Assembly: GCA_021820785.1 (NCBI GenBank)
Contig: JAKADE010000099.1
Coordinates: forward strand, 1-8,471
Source of the DNA: Pseudomonadota bacterium
GTDB taxonomy: Bacteria > Pseudomonadota > Gammaproteobacteria > Steroidobacterales > Steroidobacteraceae
Direction of reading: 5' to 3'
DNA length: 8,471 bases
Below the pieces are notes generated by a model, which saw only the letters and a list, made by a program, of their open reading frames with translations, made no database searches and was not told where the DNA came from. The position numbers were made by a program, and so were the translations under genes. Within the stretch, counting starts at the first letter, position 1; every line of letters starts with the position of its first letter. Shown here one piece after another: positions 8,311-8,471 of the stretch.

Positions 8311-8471
8311 ATGCTCATATTGACCCGAAGAGTAGGCGAGACGCTGATGATCGGAGACGAGGTCTCGGTGACCGTCCTCGGCGTCAAGGGGAACCAGGTG
8401 CGGATCGGGATCCAGGCGCCGAAAGACGTCTCGGTCCACCGCGAGGAGATCTACAGACGCATCCAGCGGGA
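8311..8471 (+). CDS. csrA: Carbon storage regulator CsrA (3' end outside window)
   Basis: The first 53 codons are present and the gene runs off the window edge. The sequence begins [16 protein letters not shown] and continues through [18 protein letters not shown] to [14 protein letters not shown], which is unmistakably CsrA/RsmA. The protein is a small homodimer of about 60-70 residues that binds GGA motifs in mRNA leaders and changes translation or stability of carbon, motility and biofilm transcripts. The RNA-contacting residues L4 and R44 are conserved, with R44 in the VSVHREE segment. The position directly after alaS is the common gammaproteobacterial arrangement. Only the last few residues and the stop are missing. 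Confidence 0.97.
   Translation, partial: MLILTRRVGETLMIGDEVSVTVLGVKGNQVRIGIQAPKDVSVHREEIYRRIQR

Overview
This window is a GC-rich stretch of a proteobacterial chromosome. It is most likely gammaproteobacterial: the order recA-recX-alaS-csrA, with cinA just upstream of recA, is typical of that class, and the RecA and AlaRS sequences fit it. The lineage cannot be fixed more closely by eye; the GC content and gene order would suit Xanthomonadales, Nevskiales or Steroidobacter-like groups.

Left part, minus strand (1-2726): two tandem paralogous genes for exported aspartyl-protease-like proteins, read right to left. The first-transcribed gene (819-2726, 635 aa) has a signal peptide, two retropepsin-like lobes with D-S-G and D-T-G active-site triads, and a C-terminal domain of about six or seven TPR units. 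The second (1-822, cut by the window edge) overlaps it by 4 nt (ATGA) and repeats the two-lobed protease part. This is the least conventional part of the window, and its substrate is unknown.

Middle (2727-4112): a 165-bp divergent intergenic region, then cinA/pncC (stand-alone NMN amidohydrolase domain) coupled by a GTGA overlap to thpR (2H phosphoesterase, RNA 2',3'-cyclic phosphodiesterase / 2'-5' ligase family). A 91-bp intergenic region with a good extended -10 promoter precedes recA.

Right part, plus strand (4113-8471): recA, recX (GTG start inside the recA 3' end), alaS (TTG start 5 nt after recX), then a short gap with a strong Shine-Dalgarno and the first 53 codons of csrA. recA and recX form a recombinase plus modulator pair. 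alaS is the housekeeping alanyl-tRNA synthetase. csrA is the global post-transcriptional regulator usually found after alaS.

I see no mobile element, tRNA, rRNA, CRISPR array or defence locus. The plus-strand genes are ordinary housekeeping genes. The points worth a second look are the duplicated protease-TPR pair, a RecA that lacks the usual acidic C-terminal tail, the lack of a recognisable canonical LexA box at recA, and several unusual start or overlap arrangements.
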